From contig OX459096.1 in the NCBI GenBank assembly GCA_949775045.1, forward strand, positions 29,277,475 to 29,341,474: a stretch of 64,000 bases of DNA, read 5' to 3'. A program made the position numbers and the translations under genes. This DNA comes from Metridium senile. Lineage: Eukaryota > Cnidaria > Anthozoa > Actiniaria > Metridiidae. A model generated the notes under the pieces. It had not been told where the DNA came from, ran no database searches, and worked only from the letters and a program-made list of their open reading frames with translations. Position 1 is the first letter of the stretch; each line of letters opens with the position of its first letter. Positions 21,363 through 34,600 of this stretch are shown here, piece after piece.

Positions 21363-24300
21363 ATGGCTTATTGGAAAGCCCTAAACACACTCTGTTTAAT
21401 AGCGGCATTTGTACTGTCAATACAGCTTTTCACTTCAGCTGAAGACGATAATATATGTGCTCCTCGAGGCAGAAACTGTTCATGGTGCCTAAGCGATGGA
21501 AATTGTGGTTTCTGTGATGGCTGTGGTGATCATTGTCATAAACCTGGGGCAATACATTCACTAGAGAACTGCACAAACTGTGCTTCATGTGTTCCTGGAT
21601 CATTGGGAGGAGTAAAGAAAGGCTTTGAATGTAGAACTGAGTGGTAAGCGTTAGACGGTAAACCTATTTCATGACAACTTAATTAATCTCATCGTGTACT
21701 ACTTTAAACTAATATTTGATTATGTCATGGTCAGTAAAGTTCAAATATTTCGCTTAACTACGTTTGATTAACAACTCAAACGTTTATAAAACTATTTTAA
21801 GTGTAATCATTTTTTGGGATTAAATGTGCAAGGTCTGAAAATTGTTTTCATATAGAAAGAAAAACAAAAAAATGACAGACTAATCAAGATTTAAAGCTCC
21901 GCAATTAGCTGAATGATTAATACAAATAAAAATCTCTTATAAACATCCATATCATTTAAATTATTTTATAAACAAGTTCTTTTGACAATCAACTTGAAAA
22001 GAAACTTTTGAATTATAAACGTGGAAAACGTTTTTCGAATTCAGGTCAAAGTTGATTTCATTTTTAGTGATTTTTCCCTGCGTTCTTCTATTTTCTTTTA
22101 TATTGTTAAATTGAAAAATGTTTAACAAATGTTTTACTTCTCAGTTTGATCTCAGTAACGTTACAATTTAACTGTAGTTTTGTAATTACCTGAAGTCAAT
22201 TTATATATGATTAATCCAATTTATTTGTGTTCATTTCTGTGTGTTTTCTAGGTTTTATTATGAGAAATGCCCTGAGATTGTTAGTGAGCAGAAAACAGTA
22301 TATGTTGAAATAGCATTGTACCTGATGAATTTACATTCTGTGGATTTAAAGGCTGGTACTTTCCATGCAGACTTCTATCTCTATTTCAAAGGTACTGTCC
22401 CTACTGTCCCTACTACCCTCCCATCCCCCCCTCTCCCCACCCCATGAGCTTTGCATGAAATACGGCACCTTGTCGACCAAGTGATTTCTCCACAAAAATT
22501 ATCACTGAAGCGTAATATTAATAAAGGGGACAGCATTAAGAAATACATTGAGCATTCGAGATTAAAATAATGTACATTTACGTCTTGGAATTGTTTTTTA
22601 AAAAGAGTATAAAGACGCACTAGTGAAGACGTTTTTAAAAAAGTATAAAAGGGCAACTCCCAGTTTTTGACAAAACCTTTAACAACTTTCTTACATAGAC
22701 AAACATATTCTCGGCTAATCCTGTTCAAAAACTTTAAGAAAAAAGGGATTTCACATCGTTTTTCCCGGCGTCTAGAGGAAATATTTATTGTTTAGATATA
22801 AGTGTATAAATAGTTGTGTTGTTGTTATTTGTCAACAGTTCCTGCAGGACAAACTACTTACACCAAACAAAAGTGTAAAGATGGGTTGAAACACACTTGT
22901 TTTGAGGTGGTGAACGCTGCCGCACAAGCAGAGGTATGAAAGGTCATGAAACACTCAGCCAAAATGTCGAACATAACTTTCCCGAATTCGTTTGGATGAT
23001 CAAAGAACAATGGTACCAAGTCGATACTGAACTTGATTCTTTTATTTATCAAGGCCAACCTCGACTAGAAACCATTGTTTTGTGATCATCCAAGCGGATC
23101 CTGTTAGGGCTAATGGTAAAAAAAGAAAAGAAAGTCAACCAATCGCAGTCCAATGTTGTGACTTATTTAGCTTATGATAATTCTTCGTAATTTTCTGTGA
23201 TTTGGGTTATGTAGACTGCGATGTTATAAATGGCCTCGGGATTTAATGACACGTTTAACTTTATAAGAACCGAAACTCCAAATGACGTCAAATAAAACGG
23301 TTTGATTAAAGTTTTATCCTTTTGCGCCTGATCTCATAAGAAGGTCAAACAAACTTTGTTGAACAATGCTATTCATGTTTAGTTAGTAGTGATTTGAGTT
23401 GTGGTTGTATGTTTTCAGGTATCCAGTCACGAAGGCAAGTACTTTCGTGTCAAGTCAGTCTTCAACTTTGCTGCTGATCTACAAACTTATCCGTACGTAT
23501 TCTGTATATTGTTGTTAAGTGGGCCAGATGAACACTAACCCGCAATTAACTCTAAAGGATTTATTAATGAGAGATTTAATAATATACGAAATCAGGAAGT
23601 CAATCACAATATTATAGACCTAATCGTCTAACGTGTTGCTGTGTACGTTTCGAACCAATTCAAAACCTCTGGGGAAAAAAGGTATTTTTCACGTGATATC
23701 GTTATACATAGGCCAAATAAACTTCAAAACGTACATAGAGTTTGTCTATTATTACGAAAAAATAAAGACAGTAATTTTTTAGTCCACAGTGGAATATGTC
23801 ATGAAAAGATCATATTTAATTATCTCGCATGCGTTTTTAAAATGTTTTTTTTTTTGTGTGTGTGTATGTGTCGACTGTTTTTACTCATGATTGAAGAAGA
23901 AGGCAAAATCAGAAAAAACGGGTAGTTCGGTTGCCTGGTTTCATATATCTGACTGAAATCGCAATTAGAGTTAGATCTTGATTTATTTAGCACCATTGAC
24001 GTTTTTTCTCATGCCATTATTATTGATTGGTGTAGATATGATAACCAAACATTGAGGATAGTCATTCAAGATATGGAGATGACAGCAAAAGAACTGAGAT
24101 GGAAACTTATGGAGGTAATGCTTGTTTTACTTACCTCTTAAAACGTCGCATGGATTTACGGTATATACCTGACAATTCTAGCAAAAACTCGTTGGATAGG
24201 CTAAATTTACAAGCTATGCAGGAGAAAAAAAGACTAATGCCAGAATGCATAAAATGATGTTCTATTTATGTTATTTAGACACTTACATAGAAAATTAAAC

Positions 24301-27300
24301 AATGGAAAAAGCTAAGCACGTGTGTTAAACGAACGAAATCTGGTTGAATCAAGAACCGAATGAAGATCATAATTACTTACTTTCTTGGTTGAATAGAACG
24401 GATTGTATAAAACTACGTTCTCAGGTTGCGGCTATTGTAGCTAGCAATTGGAATACTAATCTTTTTAATAATCTTTTAACCTCTTTTAAGACGTTTTAAA
24501 AAACTTATTTTTAACAAAAATGCATATAATTCTATTTCGTCTATTTTACTTACATAACTCATTAAAATAAACAAACTATTGACAGGGTAAAAGTGACTTC
24601 AAGTTCCGTAGTGGTGTTTCTCCAACCCTTAACTACACTGGCTGGTTGTTTGATACCAATTCATGGTCACAGCTGGTTTATGAAAGGTATGTAGCTAAAC
24701 GGCTTATCAGTCCTTTTTCTGAAAACGGTCTAAAACGTCGCATACAGCAAAATCATTGTTATTATAATGATTATGAACTGAAGATGATGAAGGCTCCGTC
24801 CAAAGGTATCTTTTTAAAAACAATTGCAAGACGCATGCACGAAAACGCTAGCCTTCCTGCCATGTGTAGCGCATGCGCGTGCATGCACTCTTTATGCTTA
24901 TTAGGCGCAGCACCGTTTTTACAAAGTCTCCGTTAAAAAAAAATATTATATTCTTAAACCTCCATTTTTTGTGACCGAAATGGTCGTTACGTATTGACAG
25001 AAGGCGAAAACGGAGATAAAACCTTTCGTTTTCAAAATATACCGATTCTTGTGTACGGAGCCGAGGATGATGAAGAACTTGCTGAATATGAATTTAATAA
25101 TGATGATGGTTCATCTATAATGGCCCCATAATGCATCATATATAAAACTATCTCTGTTTGCTATACAGATACAATCCGTTCTTAGATCAAGGTGTGTCAA
25201 GATACGAGTTCTTGTTCCATATGAGAAGGCATAAACGTGCAGCCTTCTTTAAGATATTTCTTCCGCCTTTATTCATTGTAGTTGTGGTAAGTATAACTGA
25301 TCTTTTCTTACCTCATTCTTTATAAAAAAATATTATTGTTTAGCTGCACTGATATCATTTGATTTGTCAATAATATAAGGTTAGTAGTACATCACACTAC
25401 ACATGCCGCCACGCAGGGTTTGCATGTAATATAATCAATGCTTATATAGCGCATTTTAAGTTGTTACTATGCGCTTTACAATTAAGTATTTGTGCGGAAT
25501 GCTATTCAAGGCGTAAACCGCAGCCAAGTAGCTTGCCAGGAACGTCGATTAGTTTGTAATGTATAGAGCATTTATTTGCTATCTAGCAAGAGGCAAACTT
25601 ATACCGCAGACTCATAGTTTATTTTCTCGTCATGTTGTAGGTTTGTTTTTCGTTCTCTATCCCTCCAAAAGACGCATCAATGAGGCTATGGATCGACGGG
25701 TAAGCTGTAGAACCAACACATCAAATCGAAATTAAATATGGCGACCAATTCTAATTGCGTTTATTCTTGACTGGCCTTACTCGTATAGATGTGTAAATTC
25801 CATTGTGTTCCAACGTGACAACGAGGCTACTGAAGCCAGAACAATAATAGGTCGCCATATTTCGATTCTATCTTTTAAACGACTGAATGTTAAGACGAAC
25901 TTACTTTATTGAAGCAAACGTAATAAACGCATTGTCAATATTTTCATAAATTATTTTTTGAATAACATTTTCTCATATTCATTTCCCCAGATCTCTTTTA
26001 GTTTCTGCAGTGATGTTTCATTCTACCACCAACGAACAGACTCCAGATACACCGGTAAGCAGGGCAACCATTTCGTAATCGATATAGATCCTTATACATG
26101 TCTATTATATTTTCAAAAAGAAAGGCTATTCTGAATAAGCCAATGGGTATTGTCGTGTAAATTTCGAGAACAAGTCCCATTAAGAATATAGTGGAATACA
26201 CAATCTTGCTTGGAAATGAATTGCGCTGAATGGCTTATATCTTCGCGGAATCTAAAAATATCAATCCAATATAGAATCTATAAGTTCCCTTCACAGTTCT
26301 CTGAGCCATTTGTTAGGTACAAACCTATTAAACCTATTAAAACTACCCATTTTCAAGTACAGTGGTACCTCTATTAAGCGGACACCCTCGGATCTTTCCA
26401 AAGTGGCCGCCTAATAGAGGTTGGCCGCGGAATAGAGGTATAGAATAGGCATAGAATAGATTTGGAACTTTCTATTGTGGCCGCCTAATAGAGGGTGACC
26501 GCTTCATAGAGGTACCACTGCATGTATCTATATATTTAGCAGATCTAGCATTTACAGTGGATGTTTTAAAACTACCTCATTTTACAACTTTAACAAGTTG
26601 CATAGTATTTATTTCCAATTATCTATTCTGTTTTCTTGCAGGAATTAACGTTGGCTGATCGATTTATGGTCGGTGTTTACAGTTTTATATTTGTATCCTT
26701 CATCGTTACCATAGTGATGTTACGATTACAACGAGAGAATCATCACTGGCATGCTAACGTGTTCTACAGCGCTACTGAATGGCTGGTAAGAAAACTAGAA
26801 ACTATTACTTAAGACGTCATTACACTGTGCAATATTTTCAGCAACTATAGGTGGACCTACAATGATTTATTTTGTTATGGTTTTGTCAACCAACCATTGT
26901 TATTAGAACAAAGAAAATTAAAAATATATATTGTTAAAATGGTTGCTTTTTGGAGAATTTAGGATCTTGGGCTTCCTGTGTTTATTTTTTGACCGCGCGA
27001 AATATGGAGCTTAGCCCAAAATGGCAAAACCCGATTTTCCCCCAAAACCCGAAAGAACGCCTGTTTTGTAGGCTAATTAGCATCACAATACCAACACTTT
27101 TAAACACTACGCTTACCTACTGCAATAAAGTTAACATATATAGTTAACGTTCATGTTTTACCATTATAGACATCCAACACTAGTTTTATTGCTATTCGTT
27201 CTATTATTTGATCATTACCTCTATTCATCGATCATTCATTCTATTATCTGTTTGTATTTTTCAGGTTTGGTTTACAGCTCCGACGTTCTTTTTCCTACAG

Positions 27301-28432
27301 TATTACCTCAACTTTTCCCTGTATCACGTGCTACCGTGTGAGATAGGTGTATCCATAGTAGCTCTACTACTCAATAGAGGCGCTTCCTTCTTAAAGTACG
27401 TCATTCATTTCACAGCTAACCTTTATTAAACACTTTGTTTGTGAAAACTGAGTTTGCAAAGCACTTTTGTAGTTTGTTGTAGTTCCGTCATCGAACATTG
27501 AAAATTGCAAACCATTGATGTATTAGCCTAGCTTAGCTTCATTTTACGAAGTTTCATATTTTTGCTGAAATGCTTGCAGTACTTATTAATATATAAACAC
27601 AAAAGTTGGTTTTAGGGTATATTTTAGTGGGCAAACATATGAAAAGAACACATTGTTCCATTTATCCACATCAAGGTTTCTGTTAAAATTAAAGTGCATA
27701 GACCTATAATCGGCTAACGCGTTGCTATGTACGTTTCCACCCAATTCAAAACCTTTGGGAAATAAAAATGTTTGTTTCAAATATTTTCCACTTGACATTG
27801 AAATATATAAGACAAAGAATCACGCGTATTCCCAAGATATTTGAATTGGGTGGAAACGTACATAGCAACGCGTTAGCCGCTTTGGTTACAGCATTCAGTT
27901 CACTGATCTCAATACACTTCTATTGAGAGAAGAGATAAGACAAAAAACTAGTGCACATCGAGCATAGAAACTTATTGTCCAAAAGGGCTGTAATGAAACA
28001 AAAACTGCGGCAAGCAAATATGTTGTTACTAAGAAATTTGTTTCTATATCATCTTTCAAGTTTTCATCTAGAAACGTACTTGAGATCTAGAAGTTTGAGA
28101 ATAATTGTTCTGTTTTTGTATTGTGATGTAGGAAGAGATTATCGCGACTTTTGAAATGCAACAATCCATTGAAAGATGATGCTTCTCCTGTTGATGTGAA
28201 CTGGACAAAGAAAATGATATCACAACACGAGCCCCGCCATGGTGGCTACGTGCCACTGTTACAGAATGAAGTAGGTTTAAACACATTTGATATGATGAAT
28301 ATCATTAGTATGATTGATGGTAATCCGCCACAACATAATAATAAGGAATTCTTAGGAACTGAGATGCGCGCGTCCTCCATGCCAGTGCCAAATCTTCTTT
28401 CCCTTCTCTACCTACCTCCTTTTCTGGCTTAA
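21363..28432 (+). CDS. Pentameric ligand-gated ion channel (Cys-loop superfamily) homologue lacking the Cys-loop
   Basis: Twelve exons: 21363-21643, 22252-22391, 22839-22933, 23419-23492, 24036-24114, 24586-24686, 25169-25286, 25641-25699, 25991-26054, 26642-26785, 27265-27395, 28132-28432; 528 residues, all junctions in frame. Order: signal peptide (1-26); a cysteine-rich module (about 30-100, 12 Cys, with CxxC and CSWC motifs); an extracellular beta-sandwich domain with the family's YPYDNQ block (196-201); M1 (about 277-302, KIFLPPLFIVVVV); pore-like M2 (about 308-325); M3 (about 345-367); and an M4 region (about 384-425) with two hydrophobic stretches. The P-x-D-x-Q block and M1-M3 spacing identify the superfamily. 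The paired cysteines that normally flank this loop are missing (QDMEMTAKELRW has none), as in prokaryotic channels. It probably forms a plasma-membrane channel or a divergent non-channel relative. The ligand is unknown. Confidence 0.82.
23627..23714. mobile_element. Partial copy of the cgttgctatgtacgtttcc MITE family
   Basis: The stretch tcgtctaacgtgttgctgtgtacgtttc...aattcaaaacctctgggg matches the left half of 27711-27885. It sits in intron 4 of the channel gene. The right half is diverged or absent. Confidence 0.6.
24937..25131 (+). other. Unexplained open frame inside intron 6 of the channel gene
   Basis: From about 24966 an open frame runs 55 codons to TAA at about 25131, reading CDRNGRYVLTEGENGDKTFR and then an acidic stretch with EDDEELAEYEF. 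The composition is protein-like rather than repeat-like, but the main model joins exon 6 to exon 7 in frame without it. It could be a fragment of a mobile-element protein or an alternative terminal exon. No family recognised. Confidence 0.3.
26360..26520. mobile_element. Tigger/pogo-like MITE
   Basis: 161 bp bounded by CAGTGGTACCTCTATTAAGC and its reverse complement ending at 26520 (...ggtaccactg); internal gtggccgcctaatagagg appears twice. The CAGTG termini and 'cctctatta' consensus are typical of pogo/Tigger-type Tc1-mariner MITEs. Lies in intron 9 of the channel gene. Confidence 0.8.
27711..27885. mobile_element. Hairpin MITE, cgttgctatgtacgtttcc family, complete copy
   Basis: The ends cggctaacgcgttgctatg and catagcaacgcgttagccg are perfect inverted repeats, and the next 25 bp (acgtttccacccaattcaaa) also pair. 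It is in intron 11 of the channel gene. Related copies are at 36604-36765 and 23627-23714. Confidence 0.85.
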
Positions 28433-28745
28433 TAACGTTAAACGTTCTCCTCACTTCTTCACCTTATTCTTACCCCCCTCAATCGTTTACTTATCTTCTC
28501 TCTTGTCTGCCTCCCTCAGTTCTCCGTCAACCATCCTCCTTCATCCCACCCATCTCTTTCAACCATTCTTATTCGCCCCCTTCCACCTTGACGCATAAAC
28601 CTTATAGACCAATGTGCCCCAACATAGTCTGTCACTTTTTTAAATTGCTTTTACATCATATTTTAGGACGATTTGGAGGAAATGTCTCCTTTACGACGAC
28701 ATCAACATTGTAAGCCATGTTTTCCTGGTAATCTGAATGGCAATG

Positions 28746-29437
28746 ACGACCAACCTTGCCCAAAACAACAAGTAACACCGAACAAAAAGGCATGATGAAC
28801 AACCTTGCCCAAAACAACAAGTAACACCGAACAAAAAGGCATGATGAACAACCTTGCCCAAAAACAACAAGTAACACCGAACAAAAAGGCATGATGAACA
28901 ACCTTGCCCAAAAACAACAAGTAACACCGAACAAAAAGGCATGATGAACAACCTTGCCCAAAAACAACAAGTAACACCGAACAAAAAGGCATGATGAACA
29001 ACCTTGCCAAAAACAACAAGTAACACCGAACAAAAAGCATGATGAACAACCTTGCCCAAAAACAACAAGTAACACCGAACAAAAAGGCATGATGAACAAC
29101 CTTGCCCAAAAACAACAAGTAACACCGAACAAAAAGGCATGATGAACAACCTTGCCCAAAAACAACAAGTAACACCGAAAAAAAAGGCATGATGAACAAC
29201 CTTGCCCAAAAAACAACAAGTAACACCGAACAAAAAGGCATGATGAACAACCTTGTCCAAAAACAACAAGTAACACCGAACAAAAAGGCATGATTAACAA
29301 CCTTGTCCAAAAACAACAAGTAACACCGAACAAAAAGGCATGATGAACAACCTTGTCCAAAAACAACAAGTAACACCGAACAAAAAGGCATGATGAACAA
29401 CCTTGTCCAAAAACAACAAGTAACACCGAACAAAAAT
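28746..29437. repeat. 50-bp minisatellite, about 14 copies
   Basis: The unit contains caaccttgcccaaaaacaac, aagtaacaccgaacaaaaag and gcatgatgaa. Units are 48-51 bp. Copies toward the right end share a ccttgtcc variant, so the array has grown by local duplication. Because the unit carries no stop in any minus-strand frame, three overlapping frames of 190-312 codons stay open. Confidence 0.95.
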
Positions 29438-29770
29438 GCATGATGAATAGTGGTGGCCAAAAACCGCCCAAAAACGCGTAATGCAAAGTACAGAACAGCT
29501 TTATGCAATATATGCAATACATGCAATACGTAACGCGAACAAGTTGAAAAACAATTGTCAAGCTGCATCAAACAGTGAAGCTCTGCCTGCCGTGCAAAAT
29601 TTAATAAAGAACGCTCAAAATGATATTGAGTTAACAACATTGGATAATGCTTAACAACTGTCTATTTAATAAAAATAAAAATTAAACCACTAAAAACTAC
29701 AGTAGTGTTTCTTGTATGTCAGTTGATTTTTTCGTGTAAATATAAAAAAAGAAACACAACAAAACTTGGG

Positions 29771-29990
29771 TTTTAGTCCATCACAAATCGTCATTTTGGC
29801 CATTTTTGAACATTTTTGCATGGGCTATAGTCCATCCCAAATCATCATTTTGGACCATTTTGCATGGCCTTTAGTCCACCTGAAATCATCATATTGGGCC
29901 GTTTTTGAACATTTTGCATGGGCTATAGTCCATCAGAAATCGTCATTTTGGGCCATTTTTTACTGACATTTTGCATGGGCTATCCATCAA
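29771..29990. repeat. Short array of about 53-bp units, four copies
   Basis: Imperfect repeats of a unit containing gcatgggctatagtccatc, aaatcatcattttgg and ccatttttgaacatttt. Confidence 0.85.
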
Positions 29991-30381
29991 TACAAAAATC
30001 AATAGATTCTTCCTTTTGTGAAGCCCGATAAGATGCCAAATCCCTGATTTTTACCCCTGAGGGAGAACACTAAGATACAATTGCCCTATAAGTCCACTCT
30101 CTGGTCCTCTATGACTATATTTATCGGTGGGTAAATTAATCATGAATAATTCCCAAGAAATCTCCATTAATGCAAATTCCAACTGTGTCTTTCGATCTAT
30201 TAATTCAACTACAAATAATAATGTGGGAATCGAAAACTATACAATCTTTCACAAATGTAACAAAGTGCGATAAAATAAATGTGATAGTTATAATATTTAA
30301 AAAATAATAATAATAATTATAAAACAACAACAAAGGCTTTTTTAAAGCTTTATTATCAACGACAAGAAGAATCGAAGTTAC

Positions 30382-31618
30382 CTAAAAATTACATCCATAA
30401 AGCTCAACTCTCATACACGGCCAAGCGTACTGGTTACCAGCGGGAAGAATCCTAACATAACGAGCTACTTGGGCATTGAATCTGTTCAACACTGGAGTAA
30501 AATGATCGCAGTTGCCGTCAAAAACCTACAAAAGTAATATAAAAATAAGAATATATTATAAATCGACTTTTTTTTATTTTTATGGTAATAACACAATGAT
30601 CAAGTAAGAACTTCATTGCTTCTTGTTTTAAGTGTTACTATCGTAATGACTAAGGGGTGGTCCATTTAACTTTTGAGGGGGAGGGGGGGGGGATGGGTGG
30701 ATGATTTCCTGCACGACCCGAAGTTTGAAATAAATTTCGTGCAAGCCAAAATCGCCACTCAAATCTTTGCATTTCTATCAATAAATTCCATGCGCATGCC
30801 AGCGGGCTAAAAAAAAAATTTCCTGCACGGTCCAAATCATCCACCCCCCCCCCCCCCCCCAAGTCAAATGGTCCATCCCTTAAGTATCGAAATAAAAAAT
30901 GATATCCCCGAACGTTCTTGTTCAATTTTTGTACATGCATTTTTAAAATTGTGCTTGATTGCATGCGAAACAAAGCAATTAAATAACGTTTTTTGTTACA
31001 TCAAATTTAGATTTTCTCTACCTTGTAATATATTTACATATATTTTATGTACTTTAAAACAAAGATTGTATTGTACGTTAATTGTAAAAATCCCCAAAGA
31101 GCAATAAAGTCAATGTTAATCTAATACAGTAAACGGATGTCGTACCTTTGGATATTTGGTCCAGTTGCTGCCATCTTTACTGAATTCAAGCTCGTACTTT
31201 TCTACGTGTTCGTAAAACACATCACGTCCTATGTTAAAGACGTTTATGATTATTAATTATATTATAATTAATAGTATGATAAACATAATGCAACGGTTAT
31301 TATATAACAGTTATTATCATCAATGTCATCATGATCATTATAACAATGAGCAAGCATCAAGTGCATTATGAACACATTCAAATTATTATAGTCAGTGTTC
31401 GTCATTATCAACAGCAATCATCAACGACCTTTGTTAACCCTTATCATCATCTAGTATAATAAACATAATGCAACGGCCATTAGATAAAGTTATTGTCATT
31501 GTTACATCATTGTCATCATGATCATTATAACAATGAACAAGCTTGAAGTTCAATTACAACGTTGTTATAATCAGCGTTTGCCATCAGCAACAGAAATCAT
31601 CAAGGACCATGGTTAACC

Positions 31619-31696
<78 letters not shown>

Positions 31697-34600
31697 CCAC
31701 CACCACCACCACCACCACCAGCAGCAGCAGGAGCAGCAGCAGCAGCAGCACCACCACCACCACCTTTTTTTATATACCTTGTGTTGCTATTCCTGTCAGT
31801 CGCTTTAGTTTACCAAGATCAACCTTCAACCACTGGTTATCTCGCTTTGTAGGGCACCAACCACCGATCAGTTTTCTATTATGATCATCTTCAAAGTAAA
31901 GTCTTGCAGAGTGACCCGGCGCCGTCCAGCCTCCACCTACACAATGTGGAGTAAATTATATGTCAAGATAAAAATAACTCGTTATGGTAAAATAACCTTT
32001 CTAACAATATATGTCAGCTGATCAAAACAATTTGACAATTTGAATGCATGCAGTTTTTTGATGTTAAAAATACTTTTCCTTCAGGGGCCGGTTGTTCAAA
32101 GCTAGATTAACGCTAATCCTAGGTTAACTCTAAAGAAAACCTACAGAGTTAACCCAGGATTAACACTAAACTGGCTTTGAACAACTGGGCCCAGTAATCC
32201 AGCACCAGTCCAAAGCTGCGTTTTGGTTGGCCCCCATGTTATTTATGCGAAGAAATATGAATCGAAGAAAAATTATGCTTTTTGGAAGAACTTTCGCGAA
32301 GTACTCTATAAATGATTTCAAGCGATCGAAACTGGACTGGTGACTTGTGTTCATCGAAAGTTCTTCGGATTGAGAAAAATTTAATCCATATAGGTTCAGC
32401 GAAACCAAACGAATGTGCGAAGGACCAGAAGCGATTGCTGATGGATAAAAATGATGATAGGGCGACGAAAGTCTTTGTTTTTGAACGTTATTTTGACAGT
32501 CAAAATGGGCCGTGATGTATTGCAATTATCTAATTATCACAATAGATAAATTTCTAGTTCTTCATTGAAGCCTTAGTATATAGTCCGTACTAGTTAGTCA
32601 AAGGATCAGATATAACACCTGTGGTATTTCTATTCCTTCTTGATGCTTACATTGCTTACCTGGTACCACTTACCTTGCCTGTACTAATTATTCAAATAAA
32701 TGTATCACATGTAATTGACAAACTAAGATTTTAGTTTATGGGTTGTCATTACCTGTTGCTAGTGTAGTTGATGCCGAGAATGCGCTGTCTGGTAGAGTGT
32801 AGTCCCATCCAAGGCCCATCGATCTAGCACAGCTACCTGCACACAGAAGAAACATTATCAGTTCGTGAAGGTACACACATTTTTGAATGTTATAGCTATT
32901 AGTGGTTTTCTGCCAGCCAACCAAAACATTGAATAAATAAATGATAAACGGACAATCTTTATTTTTATTTAGTATATCAATGACAATGAAGAGCTAATGA
33001 ATTAAACAAGTATAAGTATACAGACTGAATTTTGAAAAAATCTCAAGCATACATATATAGCAGCCATATATACAGATATACATACAGAAATAGAAATAAA
33101 GGTAAAGAAACAATGATGCATCAACGTACCGTCTGCTTTAAGGGGTCCATTGTCACATTTGGCTTTACAACTAATCAAACAGTTACGGAAAACCCATCCC
33201 GACTTTTCACACTGTCCTGATGCTGCATATGAGGGACATTTACTTCTCTTGTCTGCACACCGGAGACCTAGACAAAAACCAAGACAATGAAAATAGTCAG
33301 CTATTTTATACGGCTTTCAAGCATTCTGATTGGCTGTATTTTATATGATGTGTGATGTGAAGTCAAAAACAACAAAAGTAAAGTTGGTAATGCGCGTGCC
33401 TTGAATCTCTGTCACTTACCTACAGCCTGGTTTGGAGATGGCGGTTGTTGAGTTGGTGGTTGGTGGGTAGGTGTATCAGTTGGTGGTGGTGGAGTATTTG
33501 GTGCTTATAAAAAGAGAAATATAGTAACAAATAAACAAAACTAGAAAGAAAGAGCGGGTTGTATAATCGGCAAAATGGTTAGCGATAATTAAGACAAGGA
33601 AATGATGACAGAGACAAGTATGGGCAAGAGGATGGGAAGGAGAAGACCAGAAGGAGAAGGCCAGAAGGAGAAGGCCAGAAGGAGAAAGTCAGAAGGAGAT
33701 GGCCAGAAGGAGAAGGCCAGAAGGAGAAAGTCAGAAGGAGAAGTCCAGAAGGAGAAGGTCAGAAGGAGAAGGCCAGAAGGAAATGGCCAGAAGGAGATGG
33801 CTAGAAGGAGATAGCCAGAAGGAGAAGGCCAGAAGGAGAAAGTCAGAAGGAGAAGTCAAGAAGGAGAAGTCAAGAAGGAGAAGGCCAGAAGGAAAAGGCC
33901 AGAAGGAGAATATGATAGATAGGATTGCAACAATAATTGATATCAATAATTATCATAATATAGATAGATAATAATACATTAAATCACCTGGTGTATTTGG
34001 AGGTTTCGGTTTCGTTCCACAATGATGCTTGGTCGTTGGAACAACTGGAGTCTGTGTTGGTGGACCTAAGCAAATAAAAAACACATCCTGGTTAAATTGG
34101 ATCAAAACATTTTCTACATCGCGTATACATTTTAATCAAAGAGAATTGTATTTGTCACAAAAGGGCATCAATGTGCATGCAATGTACGATGTGCATAATT
34201 AATCAATATGTATTTTTTCATTGGGTTAAAATATGGGAGAATAATGACGTGAATTTGTCCGCTATCCAGTTGTCATAACTACAAGAAAATAGTTCCATGA
34301 ACATACCAACGTTTGCAGTTTTTTCTTTTATTCAAATTGTATACCCCAATTAAACGATAATCACTATTAACAATTATTGTGTTTGACACTTACGACCACA
34401 AAAGCCACACGTGTATGGGCATTCTAATTTCATGGTTCCAGGTTCTGACTGACAGCGGCCAGCATCAGCCCAAGTTCTACAGTTTCCCTTGTTGTCCATA
34501 CAATCATCTATCCATAAAAAATATATAATTATATTAAAGTAAAAGTTTAATCATTTGACAATAAATAAATAGTATCTTGTGATACAGAAATCCTCCAAAA

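Larger units (their letters stand above)
28433..30381. other. Convergent intergenic region, mostly minisatellites
   Basis: Lies between the 3' ends of the channel gene (+) and the astacin gene (-). It contains a pyrimidine-rich stretch (28380-28590) and the two arrays listed separately. The long open frames on the minus strand are produced by the array. Confidence 0.7.

Noticed and set aside
28656..29640. Three overlapping minus-strand open frames of 192-312 codons rich in Cys, Phe and Val
   Set aside because: They run through a 50-bp minisatellite whose unit lacks stops in these frames. The same words rotate between frames because 50 is not a multiple of three. No start context, signal or splice evidence.
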